In this document: positions 48,831 to 61,385 of the stretch, piece after piece | Numbering within the stretch: the first letter of the stretch is position 1 | Layout: every line of letters starts with the position of its first letter | NCBI GenBank assembly: GCA_032209605.1 | Contig: JASFXZ010000013.1 | Span: 5,913,401 to 5,977,400, forward strand | DNA length: 64,000 bases | Direction: 5' to 3' | Source: Mactromeris polynyma | Taxonomy: Eukaryota > Mollusca > Bivalvia > Venerida > Mactridae | Notes under the pieces: model-generated | Told to the model about the DNA's origin: nothing | Databases searched by the model: none | What the model saw: the letters and a program-made list of their open reading frames with translations, nothing else | Made by a program: the position numbers and the translations under genes

Positions 48831-50229
48831 AGTTGTTCCGATAAATTTGTTTATGTTTATCTCCTTTTAAAAAAAAATATACATATGATTAATAAAATGC
48901 AATCAATCAATAGCATGCAAGCGTCTTAGTGTGTATGGATGCATGCATATACATGTAAGAGTCAACACAATAAATCACAATATTTGATGCGTACAACATG
49001 TTTGCAATTGTAAACAAGAACTATCTTTAAAAAAGATGGTCGGCGCAACTTAAAGTTTGCAAATGTGTTGCAATCTGAAGGTTATAATTTGTTGTACAAC
49101 ATAAACAGTGCTTAATGTCATTCAATTACGCTATACTACAGAAATCACTATCCAATACAGCGCTTTGATTACACTACCGTTACATTCGCACGCTGATGTA
49201 GTACCCAGTATATTTTGATAGTTAACCTTACGAAATCACCATTCGTTCCGGATACTAAATTGCATTGGTCGGCACGATCACGTGACTACTAAGTTTATAA
49301 TAGATGGGTATAGTCCAGTGCGACTGGATACAAATAACTCCGTGGTGCGGTTAGTCATAGACACAGTATAGCCTGTTTCAATATAGTTCATCATTACTTA
49401 TTGCATACCTCGTGAAACTTGTTACATAGCGATGTATCTGATTAAAACAATATAAATGTTCGCGACTGGTACATACAACCTGGAACACATTATAACGTTC
49501 ATATACGGTCCCTGATAAAACCAAGAACTTCTTCTTAATTCCAACACCGGACAATTCCCCGTGGTGATGAATAACATCACTACTTACTGGATAAATCTTG
49601 AAATACACTATAACCAATGTTAACCAATCTGCTTCAAGGTTACATATATTTTTAAATTGAAGAGAAATTGCCTTGGTGGTTAGCGTAAGATTTGATTGGT
49701 TTACAAAACACTGAATATGCGATTATATCAAAGTTGCGTCTGGTTCTATATTGTTTTACATACAAACCTTTTTGTCATATTGTCATATTTTGTTTTTGAC
49801 TGTGTTTGTATATATTAACAGCTAGCAATATAATATAGGTATAGAAACAAACAGAATAATTGTAAAGAAGTGCAACGTATATTATGCATTTACATCTACA
49901 TGTATACATGTATGCTTTATCTCTTGTTATGTACGATGTATGTTAAAAACAAATAAAGTATAATTTAAATATAAACATATTGTTCAATGTTTGGAAACAT
50001 TTCTCAGCACGATATGTTTATATATGCGTGTCCATTATAATTTGTTGACTCTGTTCGGACTTGAGTAAAATGTTAGAACTTATAAGGTTAAAGTTGTAAA
50101 TGTGTTTGTGACATGCGTTGTTTCATTTCATATATATTTTATTCCGTATAACATAACTTACAATGAAAATAAAGCGGATGTTTCTATAAAAAATGTTTAT
50201 TTTTTTATTCAAGGGTCACACTAAAAGAC

Positions 50230-51150
50230 CCCAAATGCCCATGTGTTCTATGCACATGTCATTGTAAAAATACAAATGATCGATCAGTTAAACATACTCT
50301 ATGTGACATCAACAAGCTCGGAGACCCAGTGTTTTATATTTGAACTTAATACTCATCCACTTATGTATGGGGACTACTGTAACAATACACATGTTTATCC
50401 TTTATCTTCTCATTGTCTGATGATTAACATGGCCACTGTATGGAGAGGGTTTGTCTTGTGTATGTTGTGTTCACTTTAACAACTTAATCTCTCTTTATCC
50501 AAACGCGTAGAGGCAATCAATCATACTAATTAATTCCTAAATACTAGCTTTCAAGTTACAGATAGATCATATTGATATAATGCAAAATATAGTTACAGCA
50601 ATGTATTTTGCCTCAAATACTTTACTTTTTAACGAATCATAAAGTTGTGACAGGGAACGCCACATACACAAGACAATGCTTCTTACACATAAACACACAG
50701 ACAACTTGATCCAATAATAATTTATCACACCTTTTCTGATATATAATTGTGCTTATATTCCGTTAAATTAACTTGAGAATGGTTGTAAACAAATGGTGGT
50801 CAGGTCATGAAATTATTTGTTTCTGGAGAACACTTTACTTGTATTCTGAAATATATTTGAATTGACAGTAGATTTCATTTATCAAATATAACAATGCAAA
50901 GGCAAACACATCACAACCGTTCATCAAAGTGCACGACAGAATACTGATTTAGAAAAATGGCTTAATAATCTCCGTCATTGAATGCTGGTGGAAGTAGAAC
51001 CGTGTCCATCACGTGAATAACACCGTTGGTTACGGCAAGATCTGCTTCTTCAACGTTAGCATCAGTGGGTTGGAGAAAGACAACGAGCACACACCTGGGT
51101 AGAAACACCGTCCTTCCGGTAGCCAGACCGATGACCTCTTGTGTGTAGCA
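50230..51150. repeat. Paralogous 3' flank of the FReD unit, copy B
   Basis: Counterpart of 35200-36060, with the same blocks in the same order, including the reversed dispersed-repeat end and the FAS1 remnant. It is separated from the intact FReD gene by the 48.2-kb repeat. Confidence 0.75.
50962..51145 (-). pseudogene. Fasciclin (FAS1) domain remnant, copy B
   Basis: The minus strand reads VIGLATGRTVFLP, TDANVEEADLAVTNGVIHVM, then DTVLLPPAF and a TAA stop after GDY. This is the C-terminal third of a FAS1 domain. The frame is intact over about 60 codons, better than copy A, but the rest of the domain is not seen at higher coordinates. It may be a terminal exon whose partners are lost or not recognised. 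Confidence 0.65.
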
Positions 51151-52024
51151 CTTGATGACTCTCCAGAAACAAAAGCACGAATTTTAGGCACTACAACAAA
51201 AACTTGATGCTAGGCATCAAAGTCGCCGGAGAACTGTTGAGCCAAAAACATATTGTGAAATATTTGAAGGAAATATGTAGAACAAGTGACGTAATTACAC
51301 AAACTGAATTTTGCAAATATTGAACATGCACATAAACATTATTGTGGTAAATAACAACAAAGGGCAAACTCGTCTTTTTCTTTGAAAAAAATATAAACAG
51401 CATTTAATAAAAAATCCAGTACACATATTAAGATGAAACTACATTAGTAAATGAGTATCTTTCTTTTATGCTAAAACACGTGTCTCTCAGTATTACTGAT
51501 GGTGTTAAATTGGAAATATAATAGCCAGACTAACTTCTGTAGCATATACATGTATACGACTTTCTATGCTTCTGTTTCGGACAATAATACACAAAAATAA
51601 CCTCAATTATTAGATATTATAGAAAAGCTCCATTACATCCTAGAGGTGCCCCGTCATAAGCATAACATGTTTTTTTACACCACTGCATTATAAACAGCTT
51701 CTAACAAACTGACTCACATGACAGATGCTTTGAACTGGTTAATTCCTACTCCTAATCTGAATCCCTCCCTCCAATATCGAAGCTATTGCTAGCGCCACAG
51801 CACATTACGCTTATACTTATACACAAGACAACATTCAAATCGTACGTAATTAAGCTAGCATTAATCTAATCTTAGTTTGAGGACTATAGACATCGCGTAT
51901 TCGCGACCATTTCCTTCCGTGTCACAGAACGCCATATGTTTCGAGACAAACGAACAATACACTCATAGATGCACGTTTTCCAGGTTTATACGAAATAAAG
52001 TATGGTTGTCAGTTTATGTATGCT

Positions 52025-52190
52025 TTCGATAGTTTGACAGTGGGAATTGCATCCCATGCGTGTTCGACAGACATGTTTACTTCTGGCGCGACCTTGAACT
52101 CTACTTCTCGGAATTAGGCTATATATAGCCGATGCGATCCGATTGCTCGACCTCATTCCTAACTATACGATATCATGGGCGGAATGAATT
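52025..52190 (+). repeat. Dispersed repeat with partner at 53.85 kb
   Basis: acatgtttacttctggcgcg, accttgaactctac and gggcggaat match 53840-53975 in order. Confidence 0.5.
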
Positions 52191-53839
52191 GTTTAATAAA
52201 TCATACCATAGAGAGTTACAGTAACTACTGATGTTATTTAACATAGGTGTGTAGATTAGGATAGTGTATTCGTGCTGTAAATTATTGGTCAGAATCCATT
52301 TCGAAATATTGTTACGACTCGTCTGCCTAGCGCGTCCATATACAAGATAATTCCTTAGGACTATAAATAGCGATTTCGTAATTTCCGCGAGCGAACAGTT
52401 TTAATGAATGGATCGTATCGACGATAGTAACCGCTAGGTGAAAATCGTAGTTCCGTAATAAAAAAACATGCGCAAAACGGGCCAATTAATAATGTTAATA
52501 GAATGGATTATTCGGAAAAGATATACAAATAATCGAAAGAATTTTATTCATATCCGAGCCCCATGAGCAAAAGGAAAAAGGAATGAAAATAGCGTCTAAT
52601 AAACACATCATACTCGAGTTGATCACTTAAAGCTTGAAATACTTCAAAGTTGCAATACTTGTGAAAACAGATTTTCAATTCATAATGAAAAGAGAAAGCT
52701 GAAATAACGACTCTTAAATAACGACTCATTTGATATTTCAACGTAAAAGCAGAGAAGTTATAACTAAAACGAAGAAAGAAACAACCACATAGATTTTAAA
52801 TAATTCCGAGGACAAAAATCAAGAACTGAAATTCTATGACCATAACACCAACTCTTTACTGAGTAAAACTTTGAAATTGTACATGAACCATCGTTATCAT
52901 ACAAACATGTTACTTTCCCCACTGCGCTAAAGACACCTCATAAACAACGTTCATTTAACATCTGTACCAAGACAAAGGTGTATATTGGTAATTTACGACA
53001 ACACACCGAAGCGTTAATATAAGCTCAGATTTACATAACCTCAGAAATAGAATGTTTGACCGATATCTTTTAATTGACTATACATACCTGAAGAAACTTT
53101 TGCTGTAAGTGTCTTGCATTCAACTGTTGTTGGCATATCTCTGTCACTGTGTCAAGCACTAAAGAGTGCACCACTGACCATGTGATATGTCATTACATCT
53201 ACAACAACAACAATCGTCATTAAACGTTACGTTATTCCTAATCAGGAATGTTTGAATATATCGTATGTTGGGTACGGATCTAAAAGGGAATTTTATAACA
53301 GAAGTAGTACCGAAAGTTTTCCATGATAGATTTCCATTGCTTGTAATATACACATACTCGAAATCACTAAATTTAAGTAGAGGCAAAAACGTTCAAAACA
53401 ATGATCATAGTAACGTAGAACACATTCATGACAAAACCTGTATTATGGACGTTGGATATGACGTCGAGTATTTCCCAATATTTCCAAATTCAGCAAATTC
53501 ATTCGTTCTGATTGCATTAACTCACAAATATCATATTTTCGACCTAAGTGTAAGGCACGCAACATGATGAACCAAGTGGGTGCAATATTTTCTCATGCAA
53601 CACATATATTGTGTATTTTTTGGCAAATTCGCCACATATTTGAGAAACAATTTTAGATATAAGTATTATTAGTTATATCGTTATTTATGAAAACTTACTC
53701 ACGCGAAAGACGATGTTACCAATAGAACAAATGATTCTAGAAATCCATTTCATTCCTCCTAGTCTTACCTTGATTCAGATTCCATCCATTAACATCACAT
53801 GCAATCCGGTATAATAGTTTCTGATTGATAGCTCCATTC

Positions 53840-53975
53840 ATCGACGTTTTAACATCGGAGAATTTTCACCCGATGCACGCTCATCCAACATGTTTATCTT
53901 CTAGCGCGACATTGAACTCCACCTTAGCATTAGCCTATTGTTTATAGTAATAAATGACGTGGGATAATAATTGTA
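53840..53975 (+). repeat. Dispersed repeat with partner at 52.03 kb
   Basis: acatgtttatcttctagcgc, gacattgaactccacctt and gggataata correspond to the 52-kb copy. Confidence 0.5.
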
Positions 53976-54782
53976 ATAAGCGACTTTCATTACATTTTAA
54001 GTCAATGTCCACTATGGTTCATACTAGGGTTTGCAAATTATTTGTTTGTGTTCAAGCATGTGGAAACTGTGATCAGAATGCACGCTTTGAATAAACCCGC
54101 GAATCTGCGTGAACAAGTGTATGTTTTTTTCCACTTGATCAACAGAAATTGTTTTAAGAATTAATGCACATTTCTGTAAACCGTTTCACGCAACATTAAT
54201 TTGTAGCTTACTGTTGCATTTTGTTCTTGTTATTTATTGGAATCATGAAAACAAGAAAAGGTGACGTCCGATTTTAGGTATAACATGAAAATAAACCCGA
54301 CAGAAAAGGTGAAACAAATCCTGAAAATGGATTGTTGACACTAATACAGGTTTTGTCACGGACAGCTCATTTATGCTATCTTTCTGCACACAAGATTTGC
54401 ATTTTCGTTATGAAGGTTTACGAAGAAGATTCGCCGTGCTTGCAACACATGTAACACGTGTTGTGACCTTATTGAGAAAATACATTTCTAATTATACAGA
54501 ATTGAAAAAAAAACATATGCTCATTACATTTAAAACGCACAGTTTTTTACATACATTTATGTACCATTCTTCATTAGAAAAAAATTCATTACATTTGAAA
54601 CTCATGTTTTATGAACATACTTGTCGATCGTCATGACATTAGGATACGTGTTGAGTACACATACAATAATAACTTGTCAAGTACATTTGAAGTATCATAA
54701 AAGTCAAGTCAATGAAAATGTAGCAATCCCATATCGTGCGATATTATATGTACTGAGTATATATGTGCTAATTTTCACAAAG

Positions 54783-54882
54783 CAAGCCAGAGTGTGACAA
54801 AGTGAAGTTAGCAAAGGTGAAGGCGGGTAGAACAGGGTATACCACAAGCACAAATTGTTACCTCCCTATACTGGTTCCCCGG
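54783..54882 (+). CDS. Isolated exon candidate, unknown protein
   Basis: A 100-bp stretch between TTTTCACAAAG and a strong GTAAGT donor. Only one frame is open: KPECDKVKLAKVKAG, TGYTTSTNCYLPILVPR. Two cysteines. I do not recognise a family and found no partner exon. Confidence 0.35.
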
Positions 54883-55503
54883 GTAAGTAATCAAATTTCA
54901 AAATACTTAGAAGATATTGATAATACAACTAAAATATACGTAAGGGAAACAACAAAGGACTACACAACAACTCAACGTGCCGGGAAACTTAATAACACTC
55001 ACAATTACTTCACCGACTTGGAACTGTCAATATAAATACTTGGACCTATACCGCACAAGCTTGCTACAATGTACTGATCTACATACTTCCGTATTACATA
55101 ATCATGTCAGTGAAATTCCGATATTTCTCAAGCCAAAACAATTAGATTATCAATCTTTATTTTGTTTAAAAATCGTTTATCGTAATACAATATATGTACA
55201 TACTTACTTTGATCCAAAAACAAATTATATTCATAATCGTATTTGTTGGAAATAAAGCATCAGCAAAATATGTCTGATGCATACATTATATATACATGTA
55301 TTATAAACAGGGGAGGGTACAGAATATTCGTTTGGGGGATACATTAAAGATGGAGCCAACGGCGATTTCATGATGATTACTCGTGAAAATCTATTAAACA
55401 TTGCAAGCATTACAATGCTTAATAGATGGTGGGACTTGTATCCGCTTCGGTTACTTAACGTTCTTTTGGTCACGTTATTGATTATGGAAAGCATGGCAAC
55501 TGG

Positions 55504-55639
55504 TCATTTCAATTTCAATATCTTCTTTTCATTTGCAATTGGAAATAATCTTCTGAAATATTCTAGAAAGTAGCTTATGTCGTTGTAGCGGACATTGCCA
55601 TCTGAATTAGTGTCAATCACTATCGGAGAGATATGGAAT
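55504..55639 (-). CDS. EF-hand exon, probable 3' terminal exon
   Basis: After acceptor TTTTGCAG the frame reads FHISPIVIDTNSDGNVRYND, then ISYFLEYFRRLFP and LKLK before TGA. DTNSDGNVRYND is a 12-residue EF-hand calcium loop: acidic or Asn at 1, 3 and 5, Gly at 6, hydrophobic at 8, and Asp in place of the usual Glu at 12. Flanking helices are hydrophobic as expected. No upstream exon was recognised, so the protein is unknown. Confidence 0.6.
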
Positions 55640-55816
55640 CTGCAAAACTAAATAAGTGAGTACGACCAGAACGTAGAGCACTTGATCTTTGATATAGGGT
55701 CAACTCAACACGTATTACATCGTCTGCCGACACAATAATTGAGAACCACATTTCAAAATTCTCTCAAATTAATATATTGCATACAAATGTAATAAGTCAC
55801 CAACTATCGATTTGAA

Positions 55817-55882
55817 TGCATGGTGCAATGGGTAGAGTGTACATCTTAGAAGCATCGACTTTGAGTTCGAGCCGACTGAAAT
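55817..55882 (+). repeat. tRNA-like SINE head remnant
   Basis: gcatggtgcaatgggtagag (A-box-like) and tttgagttcgagccgactg (B box). The stems pair poorly. Confidence 0.45.
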
Positions 55883-55949
55883 ACTGTTTGTTTTTCACTA
55901 ATTAATTTATAATATCGTATTCGGTGAATGTTATAGATACATATATCTA

Positions 55950-57144
55950 TACTGAAACGAAAAAAAAAGTGTGCACTTGGTTAGAGGGATTTTTTTTATA
56001 TTTATAGAAGCAAAATATTGGCAAATTTAGTATCAAAATGTGCAAAAATGTATTGGCAACACGATGTTTTACTTTTAAGTGAAATTTGATAATTATCAGA
56101 ACATTGTTTTACGTGTGAATAACGTAGGGGTGAAAAGTAAAAGTTGCAGATTTGTAATGTTTTGTAACTGCTTTTTTGCCTTCGGATATTTGTCAAGTTA
56201 CGTGACAATTAATCAGTATCTGTTGTGGCCTCCTCGTCTACGGATCAACGCAAGTATTCTAGATCGCATGGACCTGACGTAACGTCTTATGACGTCGGCG
56301 GGAATGGCGTCCCATTCATGAACTAAGACTGCACACAAGTCATTGATATTGTTGATAACATGGTTTGTCCTTGCTCTCCGACCAAGCAAATCCCATAAAT
56401 GTTCAATGGGATTCATGTCCGGAGAGCAAGCCGGCCAAGGTAAGACGTTAACGTTATTTCTAACGAGATATTTCCTGGTAAGTATAGCAGTATGTGGCCT
56501 TGCGTTATCATGCATTAAACAACCAAGGTTATGGTGTAGGAAGGGAATAACAACTGGGCGTAAAACTTGGTCAACATAACCTTGGGCATTTGAATTACCA
56601 TGAATAACAACAAGGTCTGTTTTCCTACCGCCCATAATACCTCCCCAGACCATTACACTACCCCCTCCAAAACGATCTCGCTCTAATAAACAGTTCTGGT
56701 CAAAACGTTCCCCTTTACGTCTAAATACCCGAACTCTACCGTCAGCAGTGCTAAGGTTAAATCGCGACTCATCACTTAAGAGCACCCTAGACCACATGGC
56801 ACGGTTCCAACGGATATGACGGGGGGGCTCAGACCAGACTGAGAGCACGATGTCTGTTATTAAGGATCTAGCCTACATAAGGCCTCCTAGCCCTTAACGG
56901 GTTTGCATTGGCCCGCAGTCGGTTTAGAACCGTATCCCTACATACGCCAAGCTCTCGCGCAGTGCTTGTAGCGGTTTTGAACCGATGACGTAAGTGCGTC
57001 AATGTCATATGTCTATCCTGACGTGCCGTTGTCACCTTCGATCTACCGGATTGTGGACAATCTGTAACGCTTCCATTCTGATGGTAACGTCGTCGGAGTT
57101 TTATTATGGTATTTATATGGCAGTTAAACTGCCTAGCGACTGCC
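55950..57144 (-). mobile_element. Tc1-type transposon, inactive and 5'-truncated
   Basis: Carries a minus-strand transposase from about 57140 to 56213. gaaacgaaaaaaaaagtgtg at 55955 may be the remaining terminal inverted repeat. The matching right end is missing, and at 57145 the sequence switches to the block shared with 32.76 kb. Confidence 0.65.
56213..57140 (-). pseudogene. Tc1 (DD34E) transposase pseudogene
   Basis: The N-terminal part (57140-56860) encodes helix-turn-helix DNA-binding segments: VARQFNCHINTIIKLRRRYH, NGSVTDCPQSGRSKVTT and STARELGVCRDTVLNRLRAN. It has an in-frame TAG just after RRPYVG, then a frame change. The catalytic part (56848-56213) is intact: LLSDESRF, SVMVWGGI, LMHDNARPH and SPDMNPIEHLWD, with 34 residues between the second Asp and the Glu. 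The start of the protein is missing. The enzyme cut and joined transposon ends; this copy cannot make it. Confidence 0.92.
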
Positions 57145-57425
57145 TACCTGGATAATTCCACGATAAAAAGTACAGCTATAGCCGAATGTTTGTGTTTTAT
57201 CTAGTTTATATCCCCTTAAATCGTTAACGTTAATATGATACAAGGAGTACGTGAGCTCTTTCCGCGGCTAAAATCACACTTCAAACACCAAACTATATCT
57301 ATGAAATATACCGAAACATATGTGTTAGTCCTTATTTTCGATGGTTTCTCTGCCAATCATGGTCACTAACCGTTTTAAATTTGCGTAAAGTGAAACCCTA
57401 TAAAAGCGTACAATCAGGATTCATA
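57145..57425 (+). repeat. Duplicated segment, copy 2 (partner at 32.76 kb)
   Basis: See the 32757-33240 entry. The homology begins exactly where the Tc1 element breaks off, so the element's truncation or insertion used this junction. Confidence 0.7.
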
Positions 57426-57429
57426 CACC

Positions 57430-59800
57430 AAAGTTAATTTAGCAAGAATTTGTTTTTAACTGCTTATGCATTTATCCACTCAACCACCGAGACTTTTCAT
57501 ACATGGTTATACATGTATATCCAATTTTCGGTAAGCAACGAATTAAAAAAACATCCGGTCAATTTATCGAGAAATGGTAAAATCAGACTTGTATTTAACA
57601 TAGAGGATATACCATGATGAGAGTTCATGTTTATTGTATTTATTAAACGAGGCGTGCGAAGTGATATAAGAGAAGACTTTGCCGAGCGTTAACTCATTTT
57701 GACCGACGAGTTTACGACAATTTCTCCTGCCGTCAGTTACCTTCATGTCATATAATTCGATTATATCATGTAATGCTATAACCGTCGATCGTCACGCTAA
57801 CTCATCTCGATGAGCACGTGTATTTCGTGCAATCTGCCAATTACTTCATTCATATGATAACCTCCGTATATACTTGCGTATGTACATAAGAGACACCGAA
57901 CATCAAACATAACATCGGATGCGGATAGAGGCTAAGCAATAAGCTGTAACAATGACACAAAATGGTATCGGATTGCAAAAGGTAATTTAAGTTTTATTAG
58001 ACAACAATAGTTTACTGGTAGTCAATAATCCCGCCATTCTCATCGTATTCAATCGCCGTCACGTGATAAGTAAACGACGCCACAAGGAGGGATGTTGACT
58101 ATTCGGATGGGTTGTTGAAACATACACAAGATACTACGAATGCTTTATAGTATATAAATAGTGTTAGGCATGGCCTCTTTCCAATCAATCTATCTTTAAA
58201 TAAATTCTATACATCAATACTAATTACAACCATACAACAATATTGATGTCCAATGTTAATTAGGTCAACCACATGTACATTTTATAATTGTATCCATGGG
58301 TATTCGTAAGAGTTTAAGCTATCTTCACTATATTTTACAATGTCATGCAGAAATACTCTAGTAATAACTCAATATCTATAGAAATTAGCTATTTACCGTA
58401 ACAATTACATGCTAGGTCGCCTCTGTATTGTAATATTTCAGATAAATCTCGTACTGTCAACTGCAGCTTTACATTTATCCACCATGTTTGTTGTCACTTC
58501 CGGTAAATCTCTATTCGAAGTCAGATCGCATACTTTTTATGTTTATCGTAGCATACTTGTCTGTAATTACGCGAGTCACTTATTATTAATATTTATTTAT
58601 GTTGGTAATAGTTTAAGTCTTATGTTGTAGCTAGTAATGGGGTTTCTTTAGACGTTAATCTCTAAACTCTCATTTGCATACCGTGTACTAATTTGCATAC
58701 AATAATATTTACATACCAGCGTTCATAGTACCAACTTTTGACTTTACCTCTGTCCCCCGAGTAGTTTATACGTGTCTGTCTTAAGCTCTTGTTTCTTTAA
58801 GTAATCTGCATCTTAAATTATTTATAATTCATCTTTTATCTTCTAAGCATCAGGTATAGATTATATTGATACATTTACTAAGTTTACTATTGATAACGGT
58901 TATTTGTTTACGTTTTGTGCACTTTTTGAACTTAAATATAATTCGGTATTTTCGTGTTTTGGTCTGACTTCTACCGAGACTTAGTTGTTTTCGATATTTT
59001 AAGTATGATTGCTTAGACTTATTTAATATTTCCTTGTTAGGGATTTAACAAATAAATTACATTAAGCCGAAAGGATTTTAGTTGTTCTGATTTATAGTTG
59101 ACATATGTTGGCCGCTACCAGGCCTAGCCGCTACCAGGCTGTGTATATCGCTACCTATACAGGTCCCCTTTTGGGAGATTTGGTTATAATTAACAAACTT
59201 TGGCAATCTCTAGAAATAGATTGCGGATGTAGGCCCGCAGGTTTACTGTTTGCACACTTGTGATATTCACACACACACACACGGGCATTAGCGGTGCAAA
59301 TCCAAAACTTCTGAATATTGGTGCCTTATAACCAGTATAGTTATTCCAGATCCCAATGATAGACTGTAACCAAGTCGAGTGTTAAATTTAGACACTTTGT
59401 TGTAAAATATTTTATGACATTAGAATTTCAGTCCATGTTTGTAAGATCTTCAAGGCTGATTCCAAGCCTTGGTTAGTATAACACAGTAGTAGTTTTGTTA
59501 TTGTTGATATTTAGTTTAGAATAGAAGTTTAAACCCATTGTTGGCACGTTGAGCTTAGCGAACCTTGTTCTAATTGTTGTTCCATGCCCTTGTTATTCTA
59601 TTAAATATGTTAGTATACCATTCCATTGAGAAAGACAATGCCAGGCTATAGTAGTACATGCATATTGTAACTGTCTCCATGTTACTGTAGCAATTGCCGA
59701 TACCAGGCATAGGTATAGGTATGCCGTGTTCATATCTTATTATAAATCAAGCAGTGCTACCATCCATGTGAAGTGAGACAGTCGTTATAAGACTGTAGTA
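57430..59800. other. No gene recognised
   Basis: AT-rich DNA with a short CA microsatellite at 59270-59281 and a local taccaggcctagccgctacc repetition near 59115. No exons found. Confidence 0.4.
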
Positions 59801-59811
59801 ATTACAACATG

Positions 59812-60110
59812 GTTGTAAGGTGTGGGCAGACTCACAGACAAGGTTGTAAGGTGTGGACTGACTCGCACACGTGCTGGTAAGGTGTGGGTTGACTCTCAGA
59901 CATGGTTGTAAGGTGTGGACTGACTCGCACACGTGGTGGTAAGGTGTGGATTGACTCTGAGACATGGTTGTAAGGTATGGACTGACTCGCGGAAATGGTT
60001 GTAAGGTGTGGACTGAATCGTAGACACGGTTGTAAGGTGTGGACTGACTCACATACATAGTTGTAAGGTGTGGACTGTCTCGCAGGCATGGTTTTAAGGT
60101 GTGGACTGAA
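59812..60110 (+). repeat. 31-bp minisatellite, about 9.6 copies
   Basis: Units gttgtaaggtgtggactgac followed by tcgcacacgtg or variants such as tctgagacatg. Adjacent units tend to alternate between two variants. The minus-strand ORFs over it only translate the repeat. Confidence 0.88.
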
Positions 60111-61225
60111 ATTGGTGCGACTTTTCATTTATTTGCTGCTTTCGTTGACATTTGGCTTAAAGTAGAAATCATTACATCACTTTTACATTTCATAGTTTGG
60201 ACTTCCACAAAATATACGTATAAATGTCATCTGAATTTCATTATAACATTTTTCGATAATGAATTGAACTGCTTGGCATATAATAGAATATATCAATGAT
60301 AAAAATCACTGGGAACAGTATCAGGATTCTATTGGACAAGAACTACTCTGCTATCTAAGTGTTGTCAGTGACACGGAATACATATACATGTACACGTATT
60401 GTACATATTGTAAAGATAACATTGTCTTATTACTGAATGTCCGATATCTCGAGTTAACTTCAGTAAAACATTACAACACAATTACCTGCCTATCACAACA
60501 TTGAATCAACATTATTCCCATCGTCTGTCAGTAAAAGTTATAATATGATTGGAAACATAAATATACACGCACGAACGCATAAACGCATGATATCATAGTA
60601 GCTTATTTGTCTTATCCTCAAAGTAAGGAGACAAGTCACAAACGTATAAGCATCTGATTGGTTTATTCTGAGCACATCCTTACAATTGACCAATGAAAAT
60701 GTGGCATTCTGAGGCTGGTCTCACAACTGATTCTATACTTGTAAGGCTTTATATCGAACGGAAGTGTAAAATATAATATATAGTAAATATGTGTCTGTTT
60801 CGGCCGACACTTATATCGAAATAATTTGAGAATACTTAAATAAGAATAATTAAATAGAACCCCTCTTACCCTCAATGCGACGGAAAAGTATTTCCCTTAG
60901 AAGCCCGATGCGACGCTAAAGTCGTCTGTCGGCTGGCGCTCGATGCGACAACCATGTCGACTCATTAAAGAAAGTTTGATTTCAAAATGAAATAGACATA
61001 AATGTATTTGAACATTATTGTTGTGATCTATTATCAAAAGGTTTGCTCTGGAACCTGTTGGTTAGATAAATACAGACTACTAAGATAAAAACGTAAAACC
61101 AGAGTTAACACAGTTGTGTTTGCGTTTACAGTCCCACATATAAAGAATGAAATTAAACCCAAAGTGTAGTGTAATCAAAACAAGTCTTCGCATGGGTTGA
61201 TCATTCTTTATAAACACATTTTATT
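60110..61225. other. No gene recognised
   Basis: Contains a short CpG-rich patch at 60870-60965 with three spaced copies of atgcgac. Otherwise AT-rich. Confidence 0.4.
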
Positions 61226-61385
61226 ACATCAACGGTAACGTCGCTTTTGTAATAGATAATTAATTGGAACGCCATATCATTTTGCGCGATTCAAACGTCT
61301 CTTCCGCATGACGTAAACAACGTCAAACGAGCTTAATAGGGTTAATGAGAAATATGTAAAGTGCTAGGTATTTGAAGTATTCTAC
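61225..61385 (+). repeat. Dispersed repeat, copy 2 (partner at 6.1 kb)
   Basis: See the 6110-6345 entry; shorter, internally deleted copy. Confidence 0.65.

Larger units (their letters stand above)
51200..54780. other. No gene recognised
   Basis: AT-rich DNA. A repeated block occurs at 52025-52190 and 53840-53975 (see separate entries). A 100-codon plus ORF at 53265-53567 shows no family motif or splice support. Confidence 0.4.

Noticed and set aside
53265..53567. 100-residue plus-strand ORF
   Set aside because: No family motif, no splice sites of matching phase and no neighbours; chance in AT-rich DNA is likely.
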